In this document: positions 1 to 10,506 of the stretch, in pieces
How positions within the stretch are numbered: the first letter of the stretch is position 1
Layout of the letters: the number at the start of each line of letters is the position of its first letter
Source of the DNA: Variovorax boronicumulans
GTDB taxonomy: Bacteria; Pseudomonadota; Gammaproteobacteria; Burkholderiales; Burkholderiaceae_C
Length of the DNA stretch: 64,000 nucleotides
Reading direction: 5' to 3'
NCBI RefSeq assembly: GCF_007677875.1
Contig: NZ_VEDO01000010.1
Coordinates: forward strand, 62,001 to 126,000
Translations under genes and position numbers: made by a program
The notes under the pieces: model-generated
What the model saw: only the letters and a program-made list of their open reading frames with translations
Told to the model about the DNA's origin: nothing
Database searches by the model: none

Positions 1-280
1 CGTTGCCGTCCTTGTCGGTCCACTTGCGCGTGCGCAGCGAGCCTTCGACATACACCTGCGAGCCCTTGCGCAGGTACTGGTTGGCGATCTCGGCCAGGCG
101 GTCGTTGAACACCACGTTGTGCCACTCGGTGATCTCGCGCATCTCGCCGCTCTGCTTGTCCTTCCAGCGGTCGGTCGTGGCGATCCGCACGTTGCAGACC
201 TGGCCGCCACTCGGGAAGGTCCGCGTTTCCGGGTCACGGCCCAGGTTGCCGACGATGATGACTTTGTTGACGGATGCCAT
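1..280 (-). CDS. ssb: Single-stranded DNA-binding protein, 3' part beyond the window edge
   Basis: Reading the minus strand from the ATG gives [18 protein letters not shown], then the conserved blocks [20 protein letters not shown] and [15 protein letters not shown]. This is the OB fold of bacterial SSB, which coats single-stranded DNA in replication, repair and recombination as a tetramer. About 93 residues are visible; the rest of the OB fold and the acidic C-terminal tail lie outside the window. The gene is transcribed away from uvrA, with 44 bases between the two start regions, an arrangement common in proteobacteria. I found no clear LexA box (CTGT-N8-ACAG) in this gap. Identification is very secure; only the far end is missing. 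Confidence 0.95.
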   Translation of the reverse strand, partial: MASVNKVIIVGNLGRDPETRTFPSGGQVCNVRIATTDRWKDKQSGEMREITEWHNVVFNDRLAEIANQYLRKGSQVYVEGSLRTRKWTDKDGN

Positions 281-324
281 GGTGATGCCTGTGCTGCCGT
301 TGCGAAGGGAAAAGGGCGCTGATT

Positions 325-3300
325 GTGCCGCATGCCGGGCTGAGCGGCGAGGCGCCAGCGCCGAAAGACGCCGCCGCTTATCATGGCGGGTTTTCCCGGA
401 CGCGCATCTTGAACGACCCCAAGGACGGCTCCTACCTCGCGAATGCACTGCAGCTGCAGCGCATCAGCGTCCGCGGCGCGCGCACCCACAACCTCAAGAA
501 CATCGACCTGGACATTCCACGCAACCAGCTCGTGGTGATCACGGGGTTGTCGGGTTCGGGCAAGTCCTCGCTGGCGTTCGACACGCTGTATGCCGAGGGG
601 CAGCGCCGCTATGTGGAGAGCCTGTCGACCTATGCGCGGCAGTTCCTGCAGCTCATGGACAAGCCCGACGTGGACCTGATCGAGGGCCTGTCGCCGGCCA
701 TTTCGATCGAGCAGAAGGCCACCAGCCACAACCCGCGTTCGACGGTCGGCACGGTGACCGAAATCCACGACTATCTGCGCTTGTTGTTCGCGCGTGCCGG
801 CACGCCCTACTGTCCGGACCACGACCTGCCGCTGTCGGCCCAGACCGTGGCGCAGATGGTGGACAGCGTGCTGGCTCTGCCCGAGGGCACGCGCCTGATG
901 GTGCTGGCGCCGATCGCGCGCGAGCGAAAGGGTGAGTTCACGGAAGTCTTTGCCGAGTTGCAGGCCCAGGGGTATGTGCGCTTTCGCATCGATGGCCAGG
1001 CCTACGAGTTCGACAACCTGCCCAAGCTCAAGAAGACCGAGAAGCACGACATCGACGTTGTGATCGACCGCATCAAGGTGCGCGCAGAGCAGGACGGAAC
1101 GGGCGCCGGGGGGCTGCGCCAGCGCCTTGCCGAAAGCTTCGAAGCGGCGCTGCGCCTGGCCGACGGCCGCGCCATCGCGCTGGAGATGGACGCCGCGCCG
1201 AACGCCGACGGCACGCCCGGCCAGCCGCGCGAACACTTGTTCAACGCCAAGTTCTCCTGCCCGGTGTGTGGCTACTCGATCAGCGAGCTGGAGCCTCGGC
1301 TGTTCTCTTTCAATTCCCCGGTGGGCGCCTGCCCCAGTTGCGATGGCCTGGGCGCGCAGGAGTTCTTCGATCCCGCGCGCGTGGTGGGCTTTCCGACGCT
1401 GAGCCTGGCCAGCGGCGCCATCAAGGGCTGGGACCGGCGCAACGGCTACTATTTCGCGCTCATCGAAAGCCTGGCCAAGCACTACCGCTTCAACGCCGAG
1501 ACGCCCTGGGACGAGCTGCCGGCCGCGGTTCAGCAGGTGGTGTTGCACGGTTCGGGCGAGGAAGAGATCAAGTTCAGCTACGTCATGGAGTCGGGCAACT
1601 TCCAGGGCAAGAAGCTGACCAAGAAGCACCCGTTCGAGGGCGTGCTTCCCAACATGCAGCGGCGCTACCGCGAGACGGATTCCGCCGTGGTGCGCGAGGA
1701 CCTGGCCCGCTACCGCAGCGTGCAACCTTGCCCGGAATGCCATGGCTCGCGGCTGCGCCGCGAGGCGCGCCATGTCAAGGTGGGCGAAGGCGCGCAGGCG
1801 CGCGCGATCTACGAGATCAGCGCCGTCACGCTGCGCGAGAGCCAGGCCTACTTCGACGGCCTGCAGTTGCACGGTTCCAAGGCAGAGATCGCGGCCAAAG
1901 TGGTGCGCGAGATCGGGCTGCGACTGAAGTTCCTCAATGACGTGGGCCTGAACTACCTGAGCCTGGACCGCAGCGCTGAGACGCTGTCGGGCGGGGAGTC
2001 CCAGCGCATACGCCTGGCATCGCAGATCGGCTCGGGCCTGACCGGCGTGATGTACGTGCTGGACGAGCCCAGCATCGGCCTGCACCAGCGCGACAACGAC
2101 CGCCTGATCGGCACGCTGCAGCACCTGCGCGACCTGGGCAACAGCGTGCTGGTCGTTGAGCACGACGAAGACATGATGGCTGCGGCCGACCACATCATCG
2201 ACATGGGGCCGGGCGCCGGCGTGCATGGCGGACGCGTCGTGGCCCAGGGCGACATCGACGCCGTGAAGGCCGACGCCGGCTCGTTGACGGGCCGCTACCT
2301 GTCGGGCGACCTGCGCATCGCCGTGCCGGCGCGGCGCACGCCCTGGCTGCCGGCCACGGGCGATGCGCCCGAGGGCGCGCTGCAGAGCGTCAGCGTGCGC
2401 GGCGCGCGCGGCCACAACCTCAAGGGCGTGGACGTGGATTTCCCGGTCGGCCTGTTCACCTGCGTGACCGGCGTGTCGGGCTCGGGCAAGTCCACGCTGG
2501 TCAACGACACCCTGTACGCGGCGGCGGCGCGGCAGATCTATCGGGCGCACGAGGAGCCGGCGCCGCACGACGAGATCGCCGGGCTGGAACAGTTCGACAA
2601 GGTCATCAACGTCGACCAGTCGCCGATCGGCCGCACGCCGCGCAGCAACCCCGCCACTTACACCGGCCTGTTCACGCCGATCCGCGAACTGATGGCCGAG
2701 GTGCCGACGGCGCGCGAGCGTGGCTATGGCCCTGGGCGTTTTTCCTTCAACGTGGCGGGCGGGCGCTGCGAGGCCTGCCAGGGCGATGGTGTCGTGAAAG
2801 TCGAGATGCACTTCCTGCCGGACGTCTACGTGCCGTGCGACGTCTGCCACGGCCAGCGCTACAACCGCGAGACGCTGGAAGTCCTCTACAAGGGCAAGAA
2901 CATCGCGCAGATTCTGGACCTGACGGTCGAGGCGGCTTACGACTTCCTGCAAGCGGTGCCGGCGCTCGCACGCAAGCTCAAGACGCTGCTGGATGTGGGG
3001 CTCTCGTACATCAAGCTCGGCCAGGCAGCGACCACGCTGTCGGGCGGGGAGGCGCAGCGGGTCAAGCTGGCGCTGGAGTTGTCCAAGCGCGACACCGGCC
3101 GAACGTTGTACATCCTGGACGAGCCGACCACCGGCCTGCACTTCGCGGACATTGATCTCTTGCTGCGCGTGCTGCACCAGCTGCGCGATGCGGGCAACAC
3201 CATCGTCGTGATCGAACACAACTTGGATGTGATCAAAACAGCGGACTGGTTGATCGACATGGGGCCAGAGGGCGGGGCTGGAGGCGGCCAGGTGCTGGCC

Positions 3301-3378
3301 GTCGGCACGCCCGAGCAGATCGCGGCGCACGAGGCCAGCCACACGGGCCGCTACCTGCGCCGCTACCTGGCGGCTTGA
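325..3378 (+). CDS. uvrA: UvrABC system protein A (excinuclease ATPase)
   Basis: UvrA recognises DNA lesions and loads UvrB in nucleotide excision repair. From the GTG used here there are 1017 codons. Two ABC modules are visible: Walker A GLSGSGKS near residue 74 with signature [12 protein letters not shown] and DEPSIGLH, and a second Walker A GVSGSGKS with [12 protein letters not shown] and DEPTTGLH. Both zinc modules are intact (CPVC...CPSC near residues 310-340, and CEAC...CDVC). The start is uncertain: the family-conserved sequence begins around [17 protein letters not shown], and an in-frame TTG at 409 would remove 28 poorly conserved residues. It is divergent from ssb and ends one base before the stop codon of the convergent YqjK gene. 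Confidence 0.97.
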   Translation: MPHAGLSGEAPAPKDAAAYHGGFSRTRILNDPKDGSYLANALQLQRISVRGARTHNLKNIDLDIPRNQLVVITGLSGSGKSSLAFDTLYAEGQRRYVESLSTYARQFLQLMDKPDVDLIEGLSPAISIEQKATSHNPRSTVGTVTEIHDYLRLLFARAGTPYCPDHDLPLSAQTVAQMVDSVLALPEGTRLMVLAPIARERKGEFTEVFAELQAQGYVRFRIDGQAYEFDNLPKLKKTEKHDIDVVIDRIKVRAEQDGTGAGGLRQRLAESFEAALRLADGRAIALEMDAAPNADGTPGQPREHLFNAKFSCPVCGYSISELEPRLFSFNSPVGACPSCDGLGAQEFFDPARVVGFPTLSLASGAIKGWDRRNGYYFALIESLAKHYRFNAETPWDELPAAVQQVVLHGSGEEEIKFSYVMESGNFQGKKLTKKHPFEGVLPNMQRRYRETDSAVVREDLARYRSVQPCPECHGSRLRREARHVKVGEGAQARAIYEISAVTLRESQAYFDGLQLHGSKAEIAAKVVREIGLRLKFLNDVGLNYLSLDRSAETLSGGESQRIRLASQIGSGLTGVMYVLDEPSIGLHQRDNDRLIGTLQHLRDLGNSVLVVEHDEDMMAAADHIIDMGPGAGVHGGRVVAQGDIDAVKADAGSLTGRYLSGDLRIAVPARRTPWLPATGDAPEGALQSVSVRGARGHNLKGVDVDFPVGLFTCVTGVSGSGKSTLVNDTLYAAAARQIYRAHEEPAPHDEIAGLEQFDKVINVDQSPIGRTPRSNPATYTGLFTPIRELMAEVPTARERGYGPGRFSFNVAGGRCEACQGDGVVKVEMHFLPDVYVPCDVCHGQRYNRETLEVLYKGKNIAQILDLTVEAAYDFLQAVPALARKLKTLLDVGLSYIKLGQAATTLSGGEAQRVKLALELSKRDTGRTLYILDEPTTGLHFADIDLLLRVLHQLRDAGNTIVVIEHNLDVIKTADWLIDMGPEGGAGGGQVLAVGTPEQIAAHEASHTGRYLRRYLAA

Positions 3379-3379
3379 T

Positions 3380-3715
3380 TCAACCGGGAGGGCGGTTCAG
3401 CTGACGCTGAATGACCTGGGCAAAGTTCCGGGCAGTGCGCCAAGTGCGCCAGACCAGGAGACCGCGCTTGAGCCAGCGCCCCAGGGAACGCGGCCGGCGC
3501 AGCACCATGACGGCGCCGATCGCGCCCAGTGCCCAAGGATGGCGTTGTACAAAGGAGCGAGCGGCCTGGATCGTCATTGCGACGCGTTCACCGAACTGCA
3601 GCAACTGGGCCACCAGCGCAAAGTCGGCCGGCAACTGGCTGCGCTGGACGCTGATGCGTTCCAGCAAGCGGCCGCGCTCGCGCTCCAGCTCAGCGAGGCT
3701 CTTGCGGCGGCGCAT
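3380..3715 (-). CDS. yqjK: YqjK-like protein
   Basis: A small basic protein of 111 residues. It has an N-terminal charged helix (RRRKSLAELERERGRLLERI), a central segment with QAARSFVQRHPW followed by a weakly hydrophobic stretch (ALGAIGAVMVL), and an Arg/Trp-rich end. This matches the YqjK family, the third member of the enterobacterial yqjD-yqjE-yqjK operon, whose exact role is unknown. It is last in the same-strand group YqjD-YqjE-YqjK and its start overlaps the YqjE coding end by 26 bases, suggesting translational coupling. The only membrane segment is short, so peripheral membrane association is plausible. The family call comes from sequence pattern plus gene order. Confidence 0.75.
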   Translation of the reverse strand: MRRRKSLAELERERGRLLERISVQRSQLPADFALVAQLLQFGERVAMTIQAARSFVQRHPWALGAIGAVMVLRRPRSLGRWLKRGLLVWRTWRTARNFAQVIQRQLNRPPG

Positions 3716-4112
3716 GCTGGGCCGTTTCCTTCAGTTGCCGCAGATCCTCCTGCAACTCCGCCAGGCTGGCGGCGAAGGGGTGGTCCTGCATGGCGCGCCG
3801 GTTGCGGATCCGGTGCTGCAACCAGATGGCCGCCGCAGCGAACACCACGATGAGGATGCTCAATACGGCGATGCGCTGCTCCCACCACAGCGCAAGGGCC
3901 AGCCCGATCGCCATCAGCAACGCCATGCACACGCAGAACACCGCCAGCAGAACCTGCGCCAGCATCTGCAGCGCACGGTGCTTCTCGATCTGGATCTCGT
4001 TGCCGATCAGCTGCAGCCGTGTGTGGCCTAGATCCAGCAGTGTGGACAGCATGCGGCGCAAAGCGCCGACGGGGCCGGCACCGGGGGCCGCGTTGCGGGG
4101 TCCGCTAGCCAT
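3690..4112 (-). CDS. yqjE: YqjE-type membrane protein (phage-holin-like family)
   Basis: A 140-residue protein with an amphipathic N-terminal helix (LLDLGHTRLQLIGNEIQIEK), two hydrophobic transmembrane helices (roughly residues 50-75 and 82-100), and a charged C-terminal helix (LAELQEDLRQLKE). This layout is typical of the YqjE / phage-holin-3 superfamily: small inner-membrane proteins whose role is not established, despite the holin-like label. It sits between the YqjD-like and YqjK-like genes in the same order as in enterobacteria. The overlap with the downstream gene supports a single transcript. Confidence 0.8.
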   Translation of the reverse strand: MASGPRNAAPGAGPVGALRRMLSTLLDLGHTRLQLIGNEIQIEKHRALQMLAQVLLAVFCVCMALLMAIGLALALWWEQRIAVLSILIVVFAAAAIWLQHRIRNRRAMQDHPFAASLAELQEDLRQLKETAQHAPPQEPR

Positions 4113-4142
4113 GCCCGGCCCCGAAGCGCGGTTGGGAGCCGG

Positions 4143-4463
4143 TCAACGCCGGCCGAGGGCCAGGCCCAGCAGCACGCCTACCGCCGCAGCGACGCCGATG
4201 GCGGTCCAGGGCGACTCGTGTACGTACTCGTCCGTGGCGCGCGCTGCGGCTTTGGTCTTGGCCAGCAGCGCCTCTTCCGCATCGACCAGCCGCAACTTGG
4301 CATCGTGCAGGCGGACCTGGATGCGCGCGCGCAGGTTATTGACCTTCTCACCGGCTTGGTCGGCCGTTGCGCTCAGCATTTCCTCGGCATCGGAGATCAC
4401 GGATTTGATGTCGCTGACCAGTTGTTCCTGGGATTCGACGCTGGACGCACTCGCTTTGGACAT
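4143..4463 (-). CDS. yqjD: DUF883 family protein (ElaB/YqjD-like ribosome anchor)
   Basis: A 106-residue protein with a long amphipathic helix (about residues 10-75, rich in Glu, Lys and Arg) followed by a single C-terminal membrane segment and the ending GVLLGLALGRR. The HESPWTAIGVAA motif before the membrane helix is characteristic of the DUF883 (ElaB/YqjD/YgaM) family. In E. coli these tail-anchored proteins associate with ribosomes in stationary phase. The chosen ATG has AAGGGAG about five bases upstream. Longer in-frame extension upstream has no family resemblance. It is the first gene of the three-gene Yqj-type operon. Confidence 0.88.
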   Translation of the reverse strand: MSKASASSVESQEQLVSDIKSVISDAEEMLSATADQAGEKVNNLRARIQVRLHDAKLRLVDAEEALLAKTKAAARATDEYVHESPWTAIGVAAAVGVLLGLALGRR

Positions 4464-4675
4464 GGGATCTCCCTTTTGATGGTGGAAAACGGAATGTATG
4501 CAGAGTAGCAGATCCCGACGGCGCTTCGGCCTCCCGGCCGTGCCGCAAGGGTTTTTGCTAAAGCGAAGCCTACACCGAGACACGCGCTCCTTCGAGGCCG
4601 TCAGAGAGCGTTTTAGTGAAGGACACGGCGTACTCCGGTCACTGCGCCTTTTGTCTGCGCAAAGATCCGGAGGCT

Positions 4676-5470
4676 TTAGATTTCGAATTCCTGACCGGCT
4701 TCCAGCCATCGGATGTCGTGCGCGCCAGGCTGGTTGCCATGGGTGGCATTGCGATCGAACTGTTCGATCTCTGCCATGATCAGCACGGTCTCTGATGGCT
4801 TGGTGTGGGTGATGTAGACCGGCACGTTGCGCGTGTGGTCCATGTGCGCCAGTTCCTCTGCCAGCGCGACGGGGGACAGGTGCAGGCTGCGCCGAGCGAG
4901 TTCCTGCTCGCGGTTGCTGAACGCCGTCTCGATCACCAGCATCGCCACATCCAGCTGCTCCAGGCGCAGCCAGAACGCGGGGTTGCGTTCCGTGTCGCCG
5001 GTAAACACCCAATGGGGCCCACCCGCCGAGACCGCATAGCCGCAGGCCGGCACCGTGTGCACCGCGGGCAGCGGTTCGATCGTCTTGCCGCAGACCTGGA
5101 CGGGGATGCCGACCTCGATCTCGTGGAAGCGCACGAAAGGAGCAGCTTCCGATGGGATCCGGCTGAAGTCCGGCCAGATCACATTGTTGAAGACATGCGT
5201 CTGGAGCGCGGCGATGGTGCCCGGCAGTGCATGCACGGTGATAGGCGTGCGCCGTTGCGCTGCGATGGCATCAACCATGAGCGGGAGGGCGGCGATGTGA
5301 TCCAGGTGCGAATGGGTCAGGAACACATGGTCGATCAGGCGCATCTCATCCAGGCTCAGATCTCCGACCCCAGTACCGGCATCGACCAGCACGTCGGCAT
5401 CGAGCAGAAAGGATGTCGTGCGACAGTCCTTCGCAATGGCGCCGGAACAGCCGAGCACGCGCAGTTTCAT
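4676..5470 (-). CDS. Metallo-beta-lactamase-fold hydrolase, cyclic-nucleotide phosphodiesterase-like
   Basis: A 264-residue soluble protein without a signal peptide. The zinc-site motif THSHLDHIAALPL is near residue 73, and later metal-ligand candidates are HTVPACGYAV, the Asp in FTGDTERN, and the His in YITHTKPSE. The HxHLDH spacing and the short loop before HTKP resemble class II 3',5'-cyclic-nucleotide phosphodiesterases (CpdP/PDE1 type), so hydrolysis of cAMP or cGMP is the leading guess; RNase Z-like or other phosphodiesterase activity cannot be excluded. It lies upstream, on the same strand, of the Yqj-type operon but 212 bases away, so it is probably a separate unit. Confidence 0.75.
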   Translation of the reverse strand: MKLRVLGCSGAIAKDCRTTSFLLDADVLVDAGTGVGDLSLDEMRLIDHVFLTHSHLDHIAALPLMVDAIAAQRRTPITVHALPGTIAALQTHVFNNVIWPDFSRIPSEAAPFVRFHEIEVGIPVQVCGKTIEPLPAVHTVPACGYAVSAGGPHWVFTGDTERNPAFWLRLEQLDVAMLVIETAFSNREQELARRSLHLSPVALAEELAHMDHTRNVPVYITHTKPSETVLIMAEIEQFDRNATHGNQPGAHDIRWLEAGQEFEI

Positions 5471-5633
5471 CCGGTTCCTTCGGTGAAATGAGGAGGTGGG
5501 CGCCCGACACCCCCGGCCGGATCGCGATGCCGAAGGCTACAGGCAGTGATGACCCGCTGTCGAGAAATTTTGCCGATTCCGTTGCGAACGATGTCTTGCA
5601 CTTGCACGGGTTCCAAGCGGCTGCGCCGCCAGC

Positions 5634-6308
5634 TCAAGGACTGTGGAGGAACTCCATCTGTGTGCCGGCCAGCTGGAGCACGTCGCCATGCTTGAGGTCC
5701 ACGGGCGTCGTCCCGACGGTGATGCCATTCACCAGAGGCGCGTGCGCCCCTTCCACATGCACGACCACATAACCGTGGGGTCGCCGCGTGATGGCAGCAA
5801 CGGCCACGCCTGCCTTGCCGATGGTGGTGACGACCTTGACGAGCGCGACTTCCCGTCCAGCGGCCGAGCCCGAAGTGACACGGATCGATGCCGGTGCGGC
5901 GATTGCTTCGAGATCGGCACCCAGCACGGTGTCGAAAGCCCGGCGCTGCGGCGTGGGCGCATCGGCGCGCGCGGCTGCCGGGGCAGGCGCGGCCGCCACG
6001 CGCAGCTCGCTTGCATCCTGTGCATCGTGCAGGAACTTGATCTTGTACTTGCCGATCTCGACCATGTCGTTGTGACGCAGCACCTGCCTGCGGATCGGCC
6101 GGCTGTTGACGTAGGTGCCGTTGGTGCTGTTGAGGTCTTCCAGCTGCACTTCGTTGCCGGTCATCAGCACGGCGGCATGCTCACCGCTCACTGCCAGGTG
6201 GTCGATCACGACATCGTTGTACGGGCGCCGGCCAAGTGTGGTGCGGTCCTTGGTGAGTTGAACTTCCTTGATGACTACACCGTCGATCGAGACGATCAAC
6301 TTTGGCAT
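5634..6308 (-). CDS. FHA-domain protein with a second, degenerate FHA-like domain
   Basis: A 224-residue protein. Residues about 1-95 form a classical FHA domain, a phosphothreonine-binding fold: LGRRPYNDVVIDHLAVSGEHA and LEDLNSTNGTYVNSRPI contain the conserved GR, SGxH and NGT(Y)VN signatures. An Ala/Pro-rich linker follows, then a C-terminal half (about 145-224) with the same strand pattern (TTIGKAG..., APLVNGITV, LKHGDVLQL) but without the SxxH motif, so it probably does not bind phosphopeptide. The chosen ATG has CAGGAG seven bases upstream. It is downstream of, and probably cotranscribed with, a PP2C phosphatase; such pairs usually read out Ser/Thr phosphorylation, but no kinase gene is nearby. 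Confidence 0.88.
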   Translation of the reverse strand: MPKLIVSIDGVVIKEVQLTKDRTTLGRRPYNDVVIDHLAVSGEHAAVLMTGNEVQLEDLNSTNGTYVNSRPIRRQVLRHNDMVEIGKYKIKFLHDAQDASELRVAAAPAPAAARADAPTPQRRAFDTVLGADLEAIAAPASIRVTSGSAAGREVALVKVVTTIGKAGVAVAAITRRPHGYVVVHVEGAHAPLVNGITVGTTPVDLKHGDVLQLAGTQMEFLHSP

Positions 6309-6349
6309 GGCCGGCTCCTGGGTCTGGTCATTTGGTTGTCGATGGCTCT

Positions 6350-7138
6350 TCAAGTGCGCAACAACCTGGAAACCAGGCTGGGCCGTGTGGCAGGAACGGA
6401 CATCGCTTGCGCAAGCAGCACGGTGATGTTATCCCGGCCGCCATTGGCGTTCGCGCGGTCCACAAGGCGGCGCGCCTTGTGCTCCAGCGCGCCGGCAGCG
6501 CGCAAGATGTCCCCGATCTCGCCGTCGTCTGCCATGTCCGACAGCCCATCCGAGCACAGCAGGTAGAGGTCGCCGGCCTCCACCGTGAATTCGTTGATTT
6601 CCAGTTCGACCCCAGCCTCGATGCCGAGCGCGCGCGTGACCAGGTTGCGCTGGGTGGACACGGCAGCCTGTGCCGGCGTGATCAGCCCGGCATCGAGTTG
6701 CTCTTGCAACAGGGAGTGGTCGCGCGTGATCTGCTGCAACTGTCCATCGCGCAGCCGGTAGGCGCGCGAATCGCCGATGTGGCCGAGCACCAGCCGCTGC
6801 TCCAGGAATGCGGCCACGACGAGCGTGGTTCCCATGCCGGCGCAAGCCGGATCTGCCCGGGCCGTGCTGAGGATGGCTTGGTTCGCGTGCTGCACGCACC
6901 GCTCCATGGCCTTGCGCACCTCGCGCACGGAAGCGCCCGGCCCGGTGGCGGAGATCCAGTCCGCCAGTTCGGCGAGGATCACATTGACGGCCATGTTGCT
7001 GGCCACCTCGCCGGCGTTGTAGCCGCCCATGCCATCGGCCAGCACGCTGCAGCTGCACACAGGGTCGAAAGCCGCAGCGTCCTCGTTGTTGTGGCGCAGC
7101 CGGCCCGGATGGGTCAATGCCTGGAATTGGTAGTTCAT
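6350..7138 (-). CDS. PP2C-family serine/threonine phosphatase (Stp1/PrpC type)
   Basis: A 262-residue soluble phosphatase with the canonical bacterial PP2C metal motifs: RHNNEDAAA near residue 15, LADGMGGYNAGE near 35, GDSRAYRLRDG, a TRALG block, LLCSDGLSDM near 200, and NGGRDNITVLLA at the C-terminus. It should remove phosphate from Ser/Thr residues using two Mn/Mg ions. It precedes the FHA protein by 41 bases on the same strand, so the two are probably cotranscribed and act on the same phosphoprotein set. The partner Ser/Thr kinase must lie elsewhere in the genome. Confidence 0.9.
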   Translation of the reverse strand: MNYQFQALTHPGRLRHNNEDAAAFDPVCSCSVLADGMGGYNAGEVASNMAVNVILAELADWISATGPGASVREVRKAMERCVQHANQAILSTARADPACAGMGTTLVVAAFLEQRLVLGHIGDSRAYRLRDGQLQQITRDHSLLQEQLDAGLITPAQAAVSTQRNLVTRALGIEAGVELEINEFTVEAGDLYLLCSDGLSDMADDGEIGDILRAAGALEHKARRLVDRANANGGRDNITVLLAQAMSVPATRPSLVSRLLRT

Positions 7139-7449
7139 GGCGTGCCCGGGCGATCGCCATCCAGGCCGCCGGATGGCCCCGGGCCGCTTGCATGGAAATG
7201 GATCTGCTGTGCCTGCACTCGTGCCCTTTGCCTGGCTTGCGTTTGCATGGGAACACCACGCATGCGGGCGAAGGGCGCTCAGCGGCTAAGGCCAGCAGCT
7301 GCGCACCGGACTAGGCAGGGGCGTGGACTCCACATTCTGTTACATGGCGCGGCAATTTGCCGCAGCGCAAGAAAAATATTGCCAGAACGAGAGCAAATGG
7401 TGTGCTGTCTGCGCTGTTCATGCAACAGCGCAGTGCGGCCAGCGCCAGG
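7139..7449. other. Intergenic stretch between terC and the PP2C gene
   Basis: 311 bases without a convincing gene on either strand. It lies downstream of terC and upstream of the PP2C start, so it should contain the promoter of the PP2C-FHA unit and any terC terminator. The only clear structure is the 15-base inverted repeat listed separately. The run AAGAAAAATATT just beside it is distinctly more AT-rich than the surroundings. Confidence 0.5.
7349..7363. promoter_or_regulatory. Perfect inverted repeat, possible operator
   Basis: GCGGCAA-T-TTGCCGC is a perfect 7-base inverted repeat around one central base, next to an AT-rich run (7370-7380). It is about 210 bases upstream of the PP2C start. 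A repressor site and a weak hairpin are both possible; no regulator is identified. Confidence 0.3.
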
Positions 7450-8136
7450 TCAAGCATTGCCGCGGCGCTGCAACCAGTTGCCGAGTGCGACGACGAGCAC
7501 CGCGCCCGCCAGGCCGGCTGCCTTGATGGTGGTCTCGCTGATCTCACCCAGGTACTGGACCACGGCCGGGTCGGTCAAGAGCATTTCGCCGGCCAGGAAG
7601 CCGAGCAGCGCCGCACCGATCGTGATGATGATGGGAAAACGTTCCATCACTTTGGTCAACAGGGAGGCGCCGAACACGATCAGCGGGATGCTGACCAACA
7701 GGCCCAGCACCAGCAGCGGCATGTTGCCTTGCGCGGCGGCCGCGACGGCTAGCACGTTGTCCAGGCTCATGACCAGGTCGGCCACCAAGATGGTGCGGAT
7801 GGCATTGAACATGCCGGAGACTTCGGCGGCTTCGCCGTCGCCATCTCCTTCACCCATCAGCAGGTCCACGCCGATGTACGTCAGCAGGCCGGCGCCGACG
7901 ATCTTGAGGAAGGGCAGGGTCAGCAGGCGGATCGCCACGATGGTCAGCACGATCCGCATCACGATGGCGGCGGCGCTGCCGAAGAAGATGGCCTTGCCGC
8001 GCTGCTCGGGCTTGAGCGTGCGTGCGGCCATGGCGATGACCACGGCGTTGTCGCCCGACAGCACCACATTGGCGAGCAGGATGGAGCCGAAGGCGCTCCA
8101 GAACATGGGGGAAGACAGGTCGAGACCTAGGAACAT
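7450..8136 (-). CDS. terC: TerC-family integral membrane protein (YjbE type)
   Basis: A 228-residue protein with about seven hydrophobic segments and the two acidic intramembrane motifs of the family: LSGDNAVVIAMAAR near residue 27 and VADLVMSLDNVLAVAAAA near 118. TerC/YjbE proteins are linked to metal-ion (especially Mn) homeostasis and membrane metal efflux; the name comes from tellurite-resistance operons, but no other ter gene is present here. The ATG has GGAG nine bases upstream. It lies downstream of sucD on the same strand, separated by a hairpin terminator, so independent expression is likely. Confidence 0.88.
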   Translation of the reverse strand: MFLGLDLSSPMFWSAFGSILLANVVLSGDNAVVIAMAARTLKPEQRGKAIFFGSAAAIVMRIVLTIVAIRLLTLPFLKIVGAGLLTYIGVDLLMGEGDGDGEAAEVSGMFNAIRTILVADLVMSLDNVLAVAAAAQGNMPLLVLGLLVSIPLIVFGASLLTKVMERFPIIITIGAALLGFLAGEMLLTDPAVVQYLGEISETTIKAAGLAGAVLVVALGNWLQRRGNA

Positions 8137-8164
8137 GATCGATTTCTCCGGCTGTTATGAATGC

Positions 8165-8189
8165 GAAAGCGCCCGTACAGGGCGCTTTC
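8165..8189. terminator. Hairpin terminator between sucD and terC
   Basis: A perfect 10-base stem (GAAAGCGCCC / GGGCGCTTTC) with a five-base loop lies 84 bases past the sucD stop. The A-rich foot on one arm and T-rich foot on the other (TTTCTTC) give a compact intrinsic terminator able to act in either direction. It most likely ends the sucC-sucD transcript. Confidence 0.7.
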
Positions 8190-8272
8190 TTCTATGCCAG
8201 GCGAGTTTACCCAGCGATCCGGAGCGGCGCAGTTCGTGGAACTGCGTAGCCTGACCAGAACCTGACCGGTTC

Positions 8273-9166
8273 TTACAGCTTGGACTTGAGCAGGCGGCCC
8301 AGTTCCGAGAAGTTGCGCGTGATCGTGAAACCGCACTCTTCCATGATGGCCAGCTTGGCATCGGCCGTGTCGGCGCCGCCCGAGATCAGCGCGCCGGCAT
8401 GGCCCATGCGCTTGCCGGGAGGCGCGGTCACGCCAGCAATGAAGCCGACAACCGGCTTCTTCATGTTCTCTTTGCACCAGCGGGCTGCGTCGGCCTCGTC
8501 CGGGCCACCGATCTCGCCGATCATGATCACGGCGTCCGTTTCCGGATCGTCGTTGAAGGCCTTCATCACGTCGATGTGCTTCAGGCCGTTGATCGGGTCG
8601 CCACCGATGCCGACAGCGCTGGACTGGCCCAGGCCGATTTCGGTCAGCATGGCCACGGCTTCATAGGTCAGCGTGCCGGAGCGCGAGACCACGCCCACGC
8701 GGCCCTTGCGGTGGATGTGGCCGGGCATGATGCCGATCTTGATCTCGTCGGGCGTGATCAGGCCGGGGCAGTTGGGACCCAGCAGCAGCGTCTTCTTGCC
8801 GCCGGCGGCTTCCTTGGCCTTCATCTTGTTGCGCACTTCCAGCATGTCGCGGACCGGAATGCCTTCGGTGATGCAGATCGCCATGTCCAGGTCGGCCTCG
8901 ACGGCTTCCCAGATGGCAGCGGCGGCGCCCGGAGGCGGCACGTAGATCACCGACACGGTGGCGCCGGTCTGCTGGGCGGCTTCCTTGACGGAGGCGTAGA
9001 TCGGGATGTTGAAGATCGACTCGCCGGCCTTCTTCGGGTTCACACCGGCGACGAAGGCGTTCTTGCCGTTCGCGTATTCCTGGCACTTTTCCGTGTGGAA
9101 CTGGCCGGTCTTGCCAGTGATGCCCTGGGTGATGACCTTGGTGTCTTTGTTGATGTAGATCGACAT
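8273..9166 (-). CDS. sucD: Succinate-CoA ligase (ADP-forming) subunit alpha
   Basis: The alpha subunit of the TCA-cycle enzyme converting succinyl-CoA, ADP and phosphate to succinate, CoA and ATP. The 297 residues start [19 protein letters not shown], the usual CoA-binding Rossmann N-terminus. Also visible are [28 protein letters not shown] and, near residue 245, the phosphohistidine motif [11 protein letters not shown] whose His is phosphorylated during catalysis. AAGGA precedes the ATG. The start lies 9 bases after the sucC stop, so the two subunits are made from one transcript. Confidence 0.98.
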   Translation of the reverse strand: MSIYINKDTKVITQGITGKTGQFHTEKCQEYANGKNAFVAGVNPKKAGESIFNIPIYASVKEAAQQTGATVSVIYVPPPGAAAAIWEAVEADLDMAICITEGIPVRDMLEVRNKMKAKEAAGGKKTLLLGPNCPGLITPDEIKIGIMPGHIHRKGRVGVVSRSGTLTYEAVAMLTEIGLGQSSAVGIGGDPINGLKHIDVMKAFNDDPETDAVIMIGEIGGPDEADAARWCKENMKKPVVGFIAGVTAPPGKRMGHAGALISGGADTADAKLAIMEECGFTITRNFSELGRLLKSKL

Positions 9167-9175
9167 GACGCTTCC

Positions 9176-10339
<1,164 letters not shown>

Positions 10340-10506
10340 GAGGAGGTCTCTCGGAAGAGGGTTGGGGACGGAAGGGCGAAAAACATTCGCTGTTGTCCAC
10401 CAGCGACGGATGCTTGACAACCAGACTGCGGACAGCCGGCGACTGTATCATGGTGCGCTGCACCAATTTTGTGCGGTCAACACGTACTTTCACGAGGCAC
10501 AGCACC

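Noticed and set aside
281-324. LexA box between ssb and uvrA
   Set aside because: This gap is often SOS-regulated, but no CTGT-N8-ACAG-like sequence was found.
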